Source: G963665495 sp963667575
Lineage (GTDB): Bacteria > Desulfobacterota > Desulfovibrionia > Desulfovibrionales > Desulfovibrionaceae
Assembly (NCBI GenBank): GCA_963667575.2
Contig: CAXXHY010000001.1
Span: forward strand, 137,282-201,281
Reading direction: 5' to 3'
Length of the DNA stretch: 64,000 bases
Position numbers and translations under genes: made by a program. Of the stretch, positions 63,563-64,000 are shown one piece after another. The notes under the pieces were generated by a model, which was given only the letters and a program-made list of their open reading frames with translations, had not been told where the DNA came from and searched no databases. Positions within the stretch are counted from its first letter, which is position 1; each line of letters starts with the position of its first letter.

Positions 63563-64000
63563 ATGTCGTTCAGAACATCCGAACGGGACACACCCCGCCC
63601 CCCAGCCCGCTGCAGAAGTGCGTCCTGATGAAAAACCGGAAGACATTGTCCGGGCGCCCCATTACGACAAAGCGTCCGGGGAACCTGCTCCGCAGGAGGC
63701 TACGGACGCCCCGGAAGCCATGGCCAGGCCCAAGGTCTCCGTCATTTTAGGTTCCAAGGGGGTCGAAGCCTTTGCTTCGCTCCCCTTGCTGAACGTCCTG
63801 GACAAATCCGGTATCCACGTTGATCTCGTCATCGGCTGCAGTGGCGGCGGAGTTATGGCCGCCCTCTGGAGCGCTGGATACAACCTCAAGCAAATACAAC
63901 ATTTTTTCTCTCATTTCTGTGCCGAAGACAACTTTGCGCTGCCCGATGCCGAAGAACTCATCCGCCTGGCCAACGACAAGTACAACCCCAGAGGGGGCGT
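63563..64000 (+). pseudogene. patatin-like phospholipase, partial, frameshifted, runs off the window
   Basis: An ATG at 63563 begins a frame that stops early; a second frame from about 63,579 stays open to the window end. It encodes a Pro/Glu-rich lead, then VSVILGSKGVEAFASLPLLNVLDKSGIHVDLVIGCSGGGVMAALWSAGYN. This is the patatin N-terminal pattern: an oxyanion-like Gly motif (here GSKG) and the nucleophile elbow GxSxG (GCSGG). A single extra base near 63,600-63,612 would connect the start to it. The catalytic Asp lies beyond the window, so activity cannot be judged. Confidence 0.7.

Noticed and set aside
58088..64000. Programmed frameshifting or genuine gene decay in the last 6 kb
   Set aside because: Shifts are far too many, on both strands and in unrelated housekeeping genes, with conserved motifs on both sides of each break.

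Overview
The window looks like chromosomal DNA of a Desulfovibrionales-type sulfate reducer (Desulfobacterota). This is inferred from gene content: a glutamate synthase split into single-domain genes, many small ferredoxins, a che operon with a ParA-like ATPase and a HEAT-repeat protein, a PglB-type oligosaccharyltransferase, and a Csd4-type cell-shape carboxypeptidase expected of a curved cell. I see no rRNA, tRNA, CRISPR array, insertion sequence or prophage.

Layout. 0-6.4 kb: the 3' end of an unknown gene, a small secreted protein, then a five-gene minus-strand operon for a fragmented glutamate synthase. 7.1-10.6 kb: a universal stress protein, a Na+/H+ antiporter of the NhaD/arsenite-permease type, and an orphan glycyl-radical-enzyme activase. 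10.7-13.6 kb: an STT3/PglB oligosaccharyltransferase and a small GspC/PilP-like membrane protein. 13.7-22.7 kb: the chemotaxis operon cheB-HEAT-cheR-parA-cheW-cheY-cheA on the minus strand. 23.6-31.1 kb: ileS-lspA, a PLDc_N membrane protein, cpoB, an NIL-ferredoxin, a PilZ-like protein, cheZ and an O-antigen-ligase-like protein with one frameshift. 31.2-38.0 kb: envelope genes (a secreted protein of unknown function, an MltB-like transglycosylase with a beta-helix tail, an anchored protein and PBP1A). 38.1-40.1 kb: a divergent MFS efflux pump/MarR pair. 40.5-43.3 kb: wecA plus a second O-antigen ligase. 43.4-48.7 kb: a diguanylate cyclase and a polar amino-acid ABC transporter operon. 48.8-55.2 kb: aldA, a radical SAM gene, then rimM-khpA-rpsP-ffh. 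55.4-57.9 kb: a glycosyltransferase and a Csd4-like peptidase.

From about 58.1 kb to the end every gene is broken by frequent one-base frameshifts, although the protein motifs remain intact across frames: a ProX-like betaine-binding protein, a YchF-like GTPase, a TPR lipoprotein, a DnaJ-domain protein, phosphoglucomutase and a patatin-like protein. Only one frameshift (near 30,796) was found in the preceding 58 kb. This points to a low-quality stretch of sequence rather than gene decay.

Three functional themes recur. The first is envelope and glycan building: WecA primes lipid-linked glycans, the two ligase-like proteins and PglB transfer them, PBP1A, MltB and Csd4 shape the wall, and LspA and CpoB serve the outer membrane. 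The second is motility signalling: the che operon, the separately encoded CheZ, the PilZ-like protein and the GGDEF regulator. The third is nitrogen and amino-acid metabolism: glutamate synthase, the amino-acid ABC importer and AldA. No clear new multi-gene system was found. The strongest oddities are the radical SAM gene where trmD is normally found, the Csd4 homologue, the MltB/beta-helix fusion and the stand-alone oligosaccharyltransferase.
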